Source: Hansfordia pulvinata
Lineage: Eukaryota > Ascomycota > Sordariomycetes > Xylariales
Length of the DNA: 64,000 bases
Assembly (NCBI GenBank): GCA_006538405.1
Contig: BJKQ01000003.1
Span: 930,001 to 994,000 of the forward strand
Direction: 5' to 3'
Positions 24,107 through 36,755 of the stretch are shown here, piece after piece. Position numbers and translations under genes: made by a program. The notes under the pieces are model-generated. The model ran no database searches, was not told the DNA's origin, and saw only the letters and a program-made list of their open reading frames with translations. Position 1 is the stretch's first letter; every line of letters starts with the position of its first letter.

Positions 24107-25875
24107 AGAGCTCCTCCGCATACGAGTATGAGTGCAGTTGAAGCCGATTTCCCAGCACGGTACCGGCATCTGCAGTGAGGGAGGTTGCCGAGTCATAGTG
24201 GCCTGTCAGAGGCCGATGGGGTTATCAGCAGTCCACAACAAGAAAAGCCAGAGGCCCCCCGTTGCGGCCCAACCCCCGCGGCACACTTTGTGAGGAAAGG
24301 GCATGTCGTGACCGTCCGGCTCGTAGTTCGATGTCGGCCGATGACTGTGAGGTCGGTGGGCTGCTGACCGGGGTGCGTGCCTATGACTATGAGGGATGCA
24401 GGGGCCGTTCCACTCCACCATGATGCGCGGCGGTTGGGGGGCTCGCTCTACTGCTGGAGCCGTTGTCGTGGTTGTACTCATACGAGTAGTAGTTTCTCAA
24501 GTGAGCGGGCCGTGACGCCAGGCTTTATGGGTAGCCCTCGGTCCAGTCGTGCAAGTATGCCACCCCGGGAACGATGGAGGAGTCGTGTCTGAGTAGTCAC
24601 CTTCGTCTCGTGTTGCGACCGGGCTGAAGGCGATTCGAAGTGTGAGGAGGGGGAGGTTTGGCGTTGAAGCTGGAGATTGGTGGGCGGGTCGGGTTCTGCA
24701 GGCCGGGCAGCGTGTGACTCCCGCTCGGGCACGCCAGCCCGAGTAGCCCGTTCCAAGGTTGGCAGTGGGAGCCTGGGGCATCCGCCAGCCTGGACGGAGC
24801 CCCTGGTGCCTGCGCCCCGACTGCCCTCCGTGCCTATGTACTCCGTAAGCCAGTCATCAGCAGCCCTCCATGGATCGAATGCGATATCGATGGCGGGGCG
24901 TGACTTTGCGCAGGTGGTGGCTACCTAACGCTGTCTGGATAAGGTACGCCTACGGTACTTATTGACGTCGTGCCATGTGATCGCATATTGGGGGTACCGG
25001 GTTCTGCTTGGCGAGAGACAGCCGTGATCCTCCTTTTCCATCATGTCTCTTCATTTGCCGCTACGAGTAGATAGCCCGGGCCGCGTGATGTATCCCAAAT
25101 AGATGGACGGTTATTATCAGAGATACCCCCTTCGCTGAACTACCCAAGTATCATACCCTAATGTCGCGACCTCTGATTGACTGGTACCGTCAATGAGGGG
25201 CAGCACTCGCGTGTACTCGTACTGGGCAGTCTTCCACATCCAACGTCATGTACCTAATCCAGTCCACACCGTAATAGGCCCTGGGACGGTCCCGCCTCCA
25301 GGTCCATCGATCCCTGCAAGCCAGCCGTAACGGCGTGAACGGTCACTGCCCGTGCCCAGCTGCTTGTCCTTGTAGGTACCTACCCCCGTCCGTCCACCTG
25401 CCTGCAGTCGATCAGATGCCAGCCAAATGCGGCAGCAGATGACGGGATGCTTAACGCGTTGTCCAACGGGCCGGACGCTCCCACCGACAACCCTACTTCG
25501 ACCTTCGACCCTCTCTGCCCGCCGGCCATCCACCCTTCATCGATATCCTAGGACTCCGACCGATTTCCCTACAAGGCTCCCACCCTGCGCGTATACCAAC
25601 TGTGTCCATAGACGGCATCACCACTGCCTGGCTTGCGACTATGCCCCTCGCCGCCTACCCCACGATAGAGTAGCGCCTCCCGCCTGCTGCTCCCGTCCCG
25701 CCCCAATCATGACCCTCATGTTCAACTCCCTCTCCCAGCTCTGCTAGAGACGTTGTCGGAGCCCTGCCGCCCTCCTGGTCTGGGCTCCTCGAATTCCGAC
25801 TCGCCATCGCCTCCATCTCCTTCCACCGCCGGTTTCGTTCGCCACCCCGCTTTCGGTACCCATCTCGCCGACGCC
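24107..25875. other. Spacer upstream of ATG2
   Basis: About 1.8 kb with no supportable gene. Four TACTCGTA/TACGAGTA copies lie at 24121-24128, 24481-24488, 25062-25069 and 25214-25221. A GTAGGTACCTACC palindrome lies near 25373-25385. The last 250 bases are pyrimidine-rich, as expected for an ATG2 promoter and 5' UTR. Confidence 0.55.
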
Positions 25876-28800
25876 ATGGCTTCCCTACTCGGCTCCTTTT
25901 GGAGCTCGGGCATGTCGAAGCGCCTTCTGCGCTACGCCTTGTCGCGCGTCGATTTGCTCGACACGGATGACCTAGACATGGACAAACTCGACTTCAACCT
26001 TGGCAAGAACACTGTGTTGACCTTCCAAGACATCGGCCTCAAGCTACCGAAACTCGAGCGTCTGCTACAGCTGCCCCCCTCCTTTGAGCTCCACAAGGCC
26101 AAAGTGCTCCAGCTGCGCCTAGTCATCCCCGCTGCTATCCTCACAAGCCCCATCATAGTCCAGGTTGACGGCGTCCAGGTCAACTTGAGGGTTCTCTCCT
26201 CTGATCCCGATTCGTCACGGAGCAAACATGGATCTGGAAAAGCGACCTCCCCCGAAACCCGACATCACGGGGCCGACGATGACGACGAGGTAGTCCCCCA
26301 TGCGATGGATCTCGCCCAGTCGTTCCTCGAGACTCAACCTTCGAAGGAGAAAGAAGAGCTGGAAGCCCGACTCGCGGCGCAGTCTCAGGATCTGGGCAGT
26401 TCGGTTGCTAGCAGTGAGGATGGAAGTGACGAGGACTCCCAGCTCGGCACTGGAGAGCCTCTGTCTCTGCCGTCTTTCATCGCAGACTTCCTGCGCGGCA
26501 TCGTGGATCGCACCCAAGTTGCCATCAAAGCCATCACCTTCCAGCTCGATGTTGACGTTCCTCTCGAGCCGAACTCCACAGCCCCCGAGCCCGTGACGTT
26601 CCAGCTGTCCATTGATGACATAGATGTCGAAGGTGTGACGACTACAGGCCCTGCGGTGGAGGACTCCGACGCTCACCCAATTCAATACAAGGAAGGAAAG
26701 CGGCATATAGGCCTCAATCGAATACGCGCCTGCTTAATATCCGAGGCAAACGTTTTCTCGGCCATTGCTCGCACTCCCTCGATGCCTTCGTCAGCTGCCG
26801 CAAGCTCTCCGCTCCTGGGTACGCGGAAGCCCATGTCCCCGGAATCCACTTTCGATTCGCAACCATCTTTTCGCGACCACATGGTCGGGTCTGCCGACTT
26901 GTCTCGAAGCCAACATCATAACCCACTGATGGACAGTGAGGATGCTTTTGATATCCCTTATGAAATGGACGGTACTAGCGACCATGGCGATGTCGAAAAC
27001 GATGACGAGGGCGGGAGATCTGAGCCGGCCACCCCCAGAGCTCTCGCACCTCAAAGCCCGTCCATTGAAGCTCCACGAGCTGTGCCGCCTCTCAACCCAG
27101 CACAATCCGCCATGCAGCCCTCACCTGAATTGTGGGCGTCAATCCTGGATAGGAGCGTGCGCTCAGAACCGGCCGACAGAGACGTGGGACGCTTGTCGCA
27201 ACATGCGACCCACGTGGAGCCATTCGACCACGGACTGCTGGCGCCTAGCACTGGGCAGGTCACACCTTCTCCATCAGAGGAACTCGAACAATCCCAGATG
27301 TTCAGTCACGAGGATGCCCAGAGCATGTACATGAGTGCTCTTTCAGACTACCAGCCAGCCCAATCTCGGCCCACCATGCCGGGGCCTGGGACGACTCAGA
27401 CGGCGTTGACAGTTCGCAAGAAAGGGGTCCATCCTCAGCGCGGGACGAAAGATCACGAGCCCCAGCGGCGCCTCCAGCTGACACGCTTCACGAGAAAACA
27501 CATTCCATTTCAACTGATTCGATCCCTGAAGCGACAGCGGAAGACTCGAGAGAACCTTCAACACCCAAGGGCCCGACAAAACTCTCCAAGGAACTGATCT
27601 CGTTGGATCGAGTATCGATCTACGTCCCTTCAACCCATGACCATGCTCAATTGCCCTCAGGGGAGCAGCCAGTCCCGAGCCAATTTCCCCATACCTCCTC
27701 AGGCTACATGCACAAATCAATAGCTCCAAACATCCCAGGTGCTTTCTCAGTGCACGCGGCTGCGCAATCAACAGCCTCGCTCGCTTCTCCCCCCAAGCAG
27801 CAGCAAGTGACCCCCACCTCTGGAGACAACGCCATCGAAGTCATAATTTCATCTCTTGGTGTCCAATGCGATCTCTCCACTGGGTTCCTCCTGTCCACTG
27901 CTCTCTCGAAACTTATGAAGGCATTCAAGGAGAAGACGGGCTCCCGGGGAGAACAAGGGAAGAAAGCACCACACGCACAGACCATATCGGAAACAGAGAT
28001 TAAACTCACAGCGCATAGCATCTCTTTACGCTTCCTCGAGCAGCTATCGGGTGTTGCTGACACTGCGGAGAGACTCTTCATCCCATCGCAGACCGGCTTT
28101 GATACAGACGCTCTGCTCACGTTGACACTTGAGAACCTCAAGATTGGCACTGTTCTATCCGAGACGTCAAATGTTACGTCTCTAGACCTTGGAAAGTTCA
28201 GATTTGGATACGCCAACGACGACATTGTTTCCTTCGACCAGCGGCTTCAGATGCGGGCATCAGTCAGGGATGCCTTCCCAACTGCCGGGACTGACGTCTC
28301 CCTCTCCCTCACTCAATCATCAGACGCTACACGATGCGAAATCAAGACCTTGCCACTGCACATCAAATTGGACCTTCAGAGGCTGGACGAGACGTTCAGT
28401 TGGTTCGGTGGATTGAGTGGTTTCTTGAACATGAGCTCCTCGGCTACCTCGAATGCGTCGCCTCGCGCGACTAGCCCTGTCGCGCCCTCTCGGAAGCCAC
28501 GTGGCGTGAGATTTGAAGCCCCTATCCGGCCAGATGACGCATCGGCGAGCTCGGAGAACAAGATGAATGTGAGGGTCGGTGGCTTCCACCTGGATTTGAT
28601 CGGAAAGGAATGCAGCGTCGCCCTCGACACCAGTGCCGTCAAGGTAGTGAGCCGGGACGAGGGCCTAGGGGTCGGGATTTCCAAGATACACCTGACGGGC
28701 CCAGTGCGTCGACGCTCCATGGGCGATGCACCCATCAATGTCGTGGTCACAAATACGAGGATTGAATATCTCCCCTCTCCGAACGATCGCGACCTGGAGC

Positions 28801-31800
28801 GACTTCTCGAGCTGATCATCCCGTCAAAACACAAATTTGACGAGGGTGACGACGAGATCATGGTCGACACCCTACTGAGGCAGAGGCGGAAAGGGGGGGT
28901 AATGAGACTGAACGTGGACCACATCGAAACGAACGTCTCGAAGCTCCCAGACCTTCAGATGCTCCCAACACTTGGAGAGGAGATCGGACGCTTGGCCACC
29001 GTTGCCAAGTATCTCCCTGAAGACGACCGCCCCGGCATTCTCACTCTCAGCATGATCCACAGAACCGAGATTTCAGTTGATGTGGGCGGGAAGCTTGGCT
29101 CGGTCCAGGCTATCCTGAAAGACTTCGAGATTGGCCAGATCACTGTACCGTCGCTTGTAGCCCTTGGTATGGGTTCTGTCTCGATCCTCCGCAACCATCA
29201 AGAGGAGCTTGTTGGGCCTGCTGTGCCGGCGTCAGACATAGCCAGTCTCGGCCCCTCTATTACCATGCGATTGATTGCGGAAGAGATGGAACCAGTTATC
29301 AAACTGAGGATGCGCAATATCAACATTGAATACAGGGTGCCTACTATGATGGATATTTTGGGACTCGCCGAAGATACAACGCCACAGGAATTTGAGGCCA
29401 ATCTTGCTGCCTCAGTCGCCAACTTTGGAGATCACGCCCATGCAGCAATAACTGGAAAGGCGCAGCACATGAGCTCTAATTCCAAAGGCAAAGACAAAGA
29501 CAAAGACGGAAAGCCCACAAAAGTCGATCTCTCCATCCGAGATTGCTTGCTGAGCTTGAACCCTCAGGGACTTCCATCCAAGCTCATTGTGGCGCTTACC
29601 GATGCCCACTTCGATGTGATGCTTTCCAAAGGAGACGATGCAAAGGCCCAGTGCCAGCTGAACAAGGCTTCCGTCTTGCTCGTCAACGACGTGGCTGCTT
29701 TGGATTCTCGAGAGCCGCGCTCCGCGCGACGACGCACCTCCAATACATCATCCCCACAGGTCATGGAATTGTGCCAGAGAGGCTTCGTAGATATATGCTA
29801 CATTTCCTCGGCCAAGGCCAACATCAAAGTCGTCGGCAACCAAAAAGACGGCGGCAAGCTCGTAGACGTTGAGGTCCGCGACGACCTTCTCGTCTTGGAA
29901 ACATGCGCAGACTCTACACAAACACTGATTGCACTATCCAACGCACTTGCTCCTCCGACACCGCCCAGCAGAGAAGTCAAATTCAAGACAGAGATCATGC
30001 CCGTTAAAGATCTTCTCGCTTCCATATCAGGCGATGCTTTTGGTAAAAATGAGGGAGACTACGATTTCGACGACGACTTCGGATTCGCAGGCGAGCTCAG
30101 TGCAGTTGACGAAGAGACCTCAGAGATGGGCAGATCCAGTCATTCAAGCTCTCTGGATGTGGACTCCCAGTTCTTCGAGGATGGGCAGATGGACGACCAG
30201 TTGCTTGAAGATCCAGAACAGTCCATCTTATCGGAGAGAACGACGTCTCATGATACGAACGACGGTGTTCTCCTGACCAATTTCAGCAGCCAGCCCGACT
30301 CGCTTGACGACGAAGACGACGACCTGGTCATCCACGAGAACTACTTCGGCACCGAATCCGTCATCCTTGGCACGGCTCATCGGTGGAACTCCACCAAGAA
30401 TGACTACGACGTAGCCAATGATGATAAGCTGCAAACGAGTCCGGTCTCTGTCCGAGTCCGTGACGTCCACTTCATCTGGAATCTCTTCGATGGGTATGAT
30501 TGGGACCACACACGTGATGTCATATCCAAGGCGGTTTACGACATTGAGACGACGGCCGCGGAGCGCCAGGCCAGGCATGATCGGCCAACCTCAAGCAGCG
30601 ATATGGAAGTGGTGGAAGAGGAGACCGTTATTGGCGATTTCCTGTTCAACTCAATTTACATCGGAATTCCTGCAAACCGAGATCCTCACGAGCTTTCCCA
30701 GGCTATCAATCAGGGGTTGAATGATAATGCGACCGAGACGGAATCCATTGCAACGACTGCTATGACGGCCACGCCAAGCCGACAGGGAGCACCCTACCGA
30801 ACCAAGAAGAAGCTCAAGCTCAATCGCAGCAAGAGACACAAGATTGCCTTTGAGCTCGGTGGCGTCAACGTGGATTTTGTCACCTTCCCACCTGGCTCAG
30901 GCGAAACTCAAAGTTCTATCGATGTCCGTGTCAAAGACCTGAACGTCTTCGATCATGTTCCCACGTCAACCTGGAAGAAGTTTGCGACTTATGACCAGGA
31001 TGCCGGTGAGCGAGAAATGGGTACAAGCATGGCCCACTTGGAGATTCTCAATGTCAAACCGCAGTCCGACCTGGCAGCCACCGAAATTGTACTCAAGGCG
31101 ACCTTCCTCCCTCTCCGCCTACACGTGGACCAGGATGCTCTTGATTTCATCACCAGGTTCTTCGAGTTCAAAGACGACACGGCGAAGTCCAACTCTTCCC
31201 CAAGTGACGTCCCCTTCGTCCAGAGAGCCGAGATCAATGCCATTCCCGTCAAGCTTGACTTCAAACCAAAACGAGTGGATTATGCCGGGCTTCGTTCCGG
31301 CCACACGACCGAGTTCATGAACTTCATGATTCTGGACGAGGCCCGAATGACTCTCAGGCACACAATAGTTTACGGCTCCCGTGGATTTCACCGACTAGGA
31401 AAGACACTGAACGACATATGGATGCCTGATGTCCGGACAAATCAACTGCCCGGAATTCTTGCTGGACTCGCCCCTGTGCGATCTCTGGTCAACGTTGGCA
31501 GTGGGTTCAAAGAACTCGTCGAGGTCCCAATACGCGAGTACAAGAAGGACGGCAGGATTGTGCGCAGTATTGGGAAAGGCGCGGCGGCTTTCGTCAAGAC
31601 AACCGGCACGGAAGTCGTCAAGCTGGGCGCCAAGCTGGCCGTTGGTACCCAGTACGCTCTCCAGGGCGCGGAAGGGTTGCTTGCAAAGCCACCAGATACT
31701 CATGAACAGACCGGGTGGGAAGAGACCGAGGGAGACCCCGAGGAAACGAAACAGATCAGCCTTTACGCCGATCAGCCGACTGGCGTTGTTCAGGGGCTCA

Positions 31801-32116
31801 GAGGAGCGTACGCCAGTATGGCTCGTGATCTCGCCGTAGCCAGGGATGCCATCATCGCAGTGCCCGGCGAGGTGATGGAGGCGCAAAACGCGCAAGGTGT
31901 TGCCAAGGCGGTTCTGAACCAGGCACCCACCATCATCTTCAGACCCTTGATCGGCTCAAGCAAGGCCTTGGGCAAGACTTTCATGGGTGCAACCAACTCT
32001 CTTGATCCGCACAACAGGAGGCGTATTGATGAGGTACGAATGATGTCTTTGGAAGTCGACATTGGCCCTTTTGACAAATTACTAACGCAACTTCGCAGAA
32101 ATACAAAAAGCACTGA
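25876..32116 (+). CDS. atg2: ATG2, autophagy lipid-transfer protein
   Basis: About 2058 aa in two exons. ATG2 is the rod-shaped bridge that moves phospholipids from the ER to the growing phagophore, with ATG9 and ATG18. The N-terminal chorein region is clear (MSKRLLRYALSRVDLLD, NTVLTFQDIGLKLPKLERLL, SPIIVQVDGVQVNL). The C-terminal ATG2 domain has LRHTIVYGSRGFHRLGKTLND, LAGLAPVRSLVNVGSGFKEL and SIGKGAAAFVKTTGTEVVKLGA. The start is the ATG at 25876, directly before the chorein segment; an upstream in-frame extension is Pro/Ser-rich and unlike the family. The last intron (32034-32098) leaves a final exon of only six codons ending YKKH, as in other ATG2 proteins. The frame breaks once at the GGGG run 27381-27384, in a disordered acidic linker; one added G restores MPGAWDDSDG and a total of 6177 nt. 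Confidence 0.95.
32034..32098 (+). other. Terminal ATG2 intron before a six-codon last exon
   Basis: GTACGA...CTTCGCAG, 65 nt, with CTAAC 15 nt before the acceptor. Splicing replaces a long unrelated read-through tail with the basic end DEKYKKH, which matches the known fungal ATG2 C-terminus. Confidence 0.85.
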
Positions 32117-34406
32117 GACTACGTCCAGCACCAGAGTTGGCCGTTGCGTTCTGGATACCTGCACATTTTGCATCGGCCCGGCGTTGAACATGACACATGA
32201 CATGAGTGCATTGCGAGATCGTTTGTGGGGATTTCCTGCTCATTCCTTTGCCCACAGGCCGGGTTTCCATTTCGTGCTGCATTTGGGTCTTGATTTTTCA
32301 CGGGCTTGCTTAGCTCAAGTCAGCATGAACTCCTCCTGCATGATTATTGATCGCATAAGGCATACTCGTTTGCTTTCCCGGTAGGCGTTTGATCCCCTGG
32401 CCACTAGGTAGTTTATATCAGTTTGTAGATACGAGGAGATGACCACCAATATTGATATGATTGATGACAATCTGACTGGCCTTTTGAACCACCACCGTCG
32501 TAATACGACTCGTGCCAACTCAGATTATTTACATGAAAACTAGGCAACCTACTTTATACATGTCGGGTTTAATGAAAGGCCTCAGGCAGCAATGGGCCTG
32601 CAGCGGCGGCGATGTGGAAGAATCGGCACCAAGCCGGCAGCCTGGAACATTGAAATGCTTCAAGTTCCGGTTTTTAGGCCAAGAAAACAGTATTCGGCAT
32701 ACTGGGACTGCATCGCCTACCAGCTGGTCTGGGAGCCTGTTCATGCCCGATCTACACGAGCCAGTGCTCCATTCCTGAGAGTCAACCCGAGACCCCCGCG
32801 AATGTATGAGTGAGAGGCCGAATGTCGTGCGAAGTGGTGCGAGGCTTGCGCCCGTGAGCGTAACGGAAGCTCGGATGTCCGTCCGTTAACAGGGGGCGCT
32901 GGGCTTATTCATAAATATTTAGCAAGGCCGCTATCCCGAAGGGGCCCCGCATCCCAGGAGAACGGGCGAGGTCTTCTTTTCGGGGAAGTCAGTCTGGCTG
33001 CTTGGGTTTGTTTCTTCCCTACTGTTCCTTCTAGCGCCCCGCGCCACGGGCCCCAGGCCGCCCGCCCGTTCTATTCGCATCCCGCGACTGTGTGCCTGCG
33101 CGGTTCCGCGGCGGGCGGAGATAAGACGGGGGGGCGGCGCGCGAGCCAGATTGCCACCAAGCCGACACCACTCGCGCCACCAGCCGCCGATTGGGGGGAA
33201 CCCCGAGTGGTGGCGGCGGTGTGGGAAGGACCGGCCGCGCGCTCGAGTGGGCTTCCGTTTGAAGGAGTGGATAGCCTGGGCAACGCAGAGGCGTCTCGCT
33301 TCTCGTTCGCTGCCTCGCTTTTTCTGTGCCTCGCCGGCATTCATTTCGCCTTTCTGGCTGCCGGCACCCCGACTACCAAGGTAGGCAATGGCCGGTTTGA
33401 GTAATGGCAACTCTGGAGCGGCTACTTGGGTAACGAAAAAAGGCCAGGCAGCCTCGACGCTATGCTGCCTCCTTCGACCTGTCGATTGGCATCTCATTGA
33501 GTCGCCAAATGAACAGGGGGGGAGGGGGTCTTGGTGGGAAATCCCTTTTCTCACAATTATCTATCCTTCCGACCGTGACGAGATCGCCATCCCTATTGTT
33601 GAGGCCGTCCATAGAGCGCCAGCTGGTTCGCAAGGAGTGATCAAGAGAGCTGCACAACCGTTGCATCGAGTCGGGCTTCGGGGGCGCGGAACGACAACGA
33701 CCGGCATCGCGTGATCCTTCATTGCCTGCCTGGGGCCAGCTGTGTGAATATATTGCTGCTGACGTGGCGAGAAGCATACGAGTACATGGCCAAACGTCGC
33801 GGAGGAGTCTCTGCTCGCGAACGAGCCTGGAATCATGTCTTGAGAGGCGCTCTCGCTCGCAACGAGTGCTTAGATCCCCACTGCGATCGAGAGTTTGCCC
33901 TTTCCGGGGCAATTTTGCTGATGGCAAGCGGCGCCACATCGCGAAAGCCGTGGCCAAAGCCACTGTCGGCAAATCAGAGCCGGTGGCTTCTTTCAAACCA
34001 AGGAATAAAAAAAAGAAGAAAGGAAGGATCGATTTCGTGGAGAGGCCGAGGGCGCAAGCAAAGGAACTAGCCGCAAGGAAACAGTCTCCCGCCTACGCTG
34101 CGGAGCCCGAGTCGCCGGCTTCGGTGGCGAAACCTTGCTACTCAAGCACGGCGCTTTAAAGCCAGTCCGGATCTGCATCGTTTTGGAACTTGCCGTCCGA
34201 CTCTGATGGTATCGCCAAAGCCTTGACGATCAACACCAAGCATCATTCCCTTTGCTGAAGCCGGCCTGTCGCTCCCGAGAAGGCACCACTCTCCTGGCAC
34301 TCAACGGACTCCTGAGCTCCCAAGCCTGTTGCGATTCGAGCCGCGACTCGCGAGGGAGGACACGCTTCTGCGCCGAAGGAAAATACAGAAGCATGTCAAT
34401 TCCACG
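32117..34406. other. Intergenic spacer
   Basis: About 2.3 kb. Open frames overlap on both strands with no domain. One TACGAGTA copy lies at 33777-33784. A short AAAAAAAAGAAGAAAGG stretch lies near 34007-34023. No gene is supported. Confidence 0.55.
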
Positions 34407-35122
34407 ATGAGGCTTTTCGCCCTGCATGTAGTTCGGCTAGTGTTATGCTCGTGTCTGTGCCTGGGTCTTGTGACGGCGGAGAGGACTGCCGCCTCTTCCG
34501 GTGAGCCGGCAAGCCGCGGGCTGGAGGTGAGTGCTTCTTCGTCTTTCCCGCCACAATCTTCACCTTCACTTTGTTCACCACAATCGTGAGACAAAGTATC
34601 GATGTTGCAACACGAGGGTATGCGACCATTTTGACTGACCACGGCCAGGCTTCGCGTCGAGAACAGTCGGGTCGAACCCGGCTCAGCCGCGCCTTGCCGC
34701 CCCTTGCGGGGATAGTAGGCGGCCTTCACGATGAGGATCCCGACGGTGATGATGTCAGCGACAACGAGGGCAAGGTCGGCAACCGGCTTACGGCGGCGGG
34801 CTGCCACCTTGCAGCCAAGCTCAAGACGAAGCGCGTGCAGTGCAAATACAAGGAGGTCCCCGATCAAGGGAAGATGAGCGATAAAGAGTATGATAAGCTC
34901 ATGAGCGAGGCACTTCGGGTTCGGGCCGAGTCGACGCTTGACTGCTACCGCAAGTGCTCCCAAGGCTTTCACTGCGAGAAGGACACAACCAGCCCCTCGG
35001 GGAAGAATAAGAAAGGTGGTTACTGCACCGGCCAACGCGCGAAGACCTGGAAGCCACAAAAGCCTGGACAATGGGAACAGGCGATGGCTGGGCTGATGGG
35101 GAACAAGCTGGAGAGCATGTAG
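34407..35122 (+). CDS. Secreted cysteine-containing protein, unknown function
   Basis: Exons 34407-34526 and 34649-35122 join in phase 0 (intron 122 nt, GTGAGT...GGCCAG with CTGAC near the acceptor), giving 197 aa. The signal peptide is MRLFALHVVRLVLCSCLCLG followed by LVTA. The mature part has a Ser/Arg-rich start, an acidic stretch (HDEDPDGDDVSDNEG) and a C-terminal half with six Cys: AAGCHLAAK, RVQCKYK, LDCYRKCSQGFHCEKD and GGYCTGQ. The six-Cys, Lys-rich C-terminal domain after an acidic possible propeptide suggests a processed extracellular protein. Candidate effector or antimicrobial-type protein is inference; I do not recognise the family. Confidence 0.75.
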
Positions 35123-35569
35123 CCCATAACTCAGGGCTGGCCGTGCTACCCACCCCATTTTCACTATGGGGCATGGATATTCTCAAGGGGTGAAGCTTCA
35201 ACTTGCTCCAGACTTCACGACGACCACAGCAGGGCCCAGATACTTACTGCCTTGTAATGACTCTCAGTCGCCCAGCTTTGGAGCTACATGCCATATCTGT
35301 ACCAACGCTGCAGATATATGCACAAATTCGGGATCATTCGCTGCTTGCTTGGATTGCCGTGTACGTAGCTTCTCACGATCGAACTCGCGTGAGAAGACTT
35401 GCAAGCTTGACGGTTGGGTCATGCTCCGGGTTCGCTCGACTGGTCCAAGTTCGTCTCTTGCACTTCAGTCACTGTTTGTTCCTTCAATTTGATTGCTTCA
35501 ACGGCACGCAGTCGTTGGAATAGAGCTGAACTTCGTGTATTTGTATTATAGCTTCTCGTTTCGTATAGT
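35123..35569. other. Convergent 3' spacer
   Basis: About 0.45 kb between two convergent genes; nothing beyond presumed 3' UTRs was seen. Confidence 0.5.
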
Positions 35570-36755
35570 TCAAGCAGCCGAGTCTATAGTTGCTTCTTCT
35601 TGCGGCTTCTCCACGGGCAGCTCGCTGGGGCGTTCTTTGGCCCAGAGTCGTCTCTCGGTCTTGAGGCTGACTGTAACCCAAATCGTCGTCCCTAATGTCC
35701 ACAACCCAACAAAACCCAATGGGGCGCCCCAGGCTAGTGGCCGTCAGCAGTGTTCGAAAAACGACAGGAGAGGATGCGCGGGGCAATGACTCACCGACAC
35801 CATACGCAATATCTTCGTTGATGGTCCAGATAACGGCGATCATTCCACCGCCAAAAGCCAGGGCACTGACTCCCCAGAACCAGTTGAGGCCCTTGATAAG
35901 ATTCCTGAACCTCTTACTCGCATTGTATCGGGCATGGAGCCTTAGCCTGTAGTCTCGGCCTCCGCCACCATCGACACCAACGACGTCCTCGATGCAGATG
36001 AGAAGAAGAGGGGGCATTGGCGAGCCCTTGGGTAGCGAGCTGACGCGACACTGGGTGCGCATCCCAAAGAGCGCCATGAAACCCATGACGATGCATTGAG
36101 ACCCGATTTGGATGAAAAATATCGGGACAGGCATAGCCAGAGGGCGAACCAGGGGCGGGTCGGGAATCGAAGCTCCGATTAAGAGAGCGGTCATGACGGT
36201 ATAGGCGGCGCCCAGAGACCAATGAGTGAAGTCAAAGCGCCACTTCTTGGATCCAACGGGTCGATACTTGTCGGTCTTGAGAATCAATCTCCATGATCGA
36301 TGGGCAAATTCCAATCCAGAAACGAAGCCGAAGAAAGAGGTGATAATGGCGAATACTGGAGGCAAACGTAAGTAACAAGCTCCTTACTGAAGATGCGCAG
36401 ACAGCAGGCGAAGGACAAAGCGCTCCCAGATGCACGATCGCAGCTTTAGGCAGAAGAGGGAAGCTAGAGGGGCGAGGGGCGAAAGCTTACTGATGCCAGG
36501 TCGTAAGGAGGTGCCTCTAGTCAGGCCGTAGTAAAAGACGACGGGCACAAGGCTGGACTCCAGGACGAAGAGGAATGTGATGATGGTGAGCTTCTTCCAG
36601 TGCTCCGGGATGCGGTAGTCGAGACGGGGAAGACCGGCTAGGTCATCTTCGGCCATCTTGTGCGCCGACGAGGCCGATGATGAGCCCGTCTCAGCGGGAA
36701 GAGCGAGCTGGTCTTTGGCGTGGGTCACATCGGGGTTTTCTTGGCTGAAGACCAT
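35570..36755 (-). CDS. Integral membrane protein, about six TM helices, unknown function
   Basis: Exons 36491-36755, 35795-36355 and 35570-35733 give 329 aa with no frame break. Introns are 135 and 61 nt with GT-AG ends. The N-terminus is hydrophilic and ends in RLDYRIPEHWKKL. Hydrophobic segments follow: TIITFLFVLESSLVPVVFYY, FAIITSFFGFVSGLEFAHR, SLGAAYTVMTALLIGASIP, PVPIFFIQIGSQCIVMGFMA, WFWGVSALAFGGGMIAVIW and FVGLWTLGTTIWVTVSL. The cytoplasmic tail is charged (TERRLWAKERPSELPVEKPQ). The pattern resembles a family of uncharacterised fungal membrane proteins often found as single-copy genes. No transport or receptor motif is visible. Confidence 0.8.

Noticed and set aside
25753..25875. 41-codon N-terminal extension of ATG2
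   Set aside because: In frame, but Pro/Ser-rich and unlike ATG2 proteins; the chorein region begins right after the ATG at 25876.
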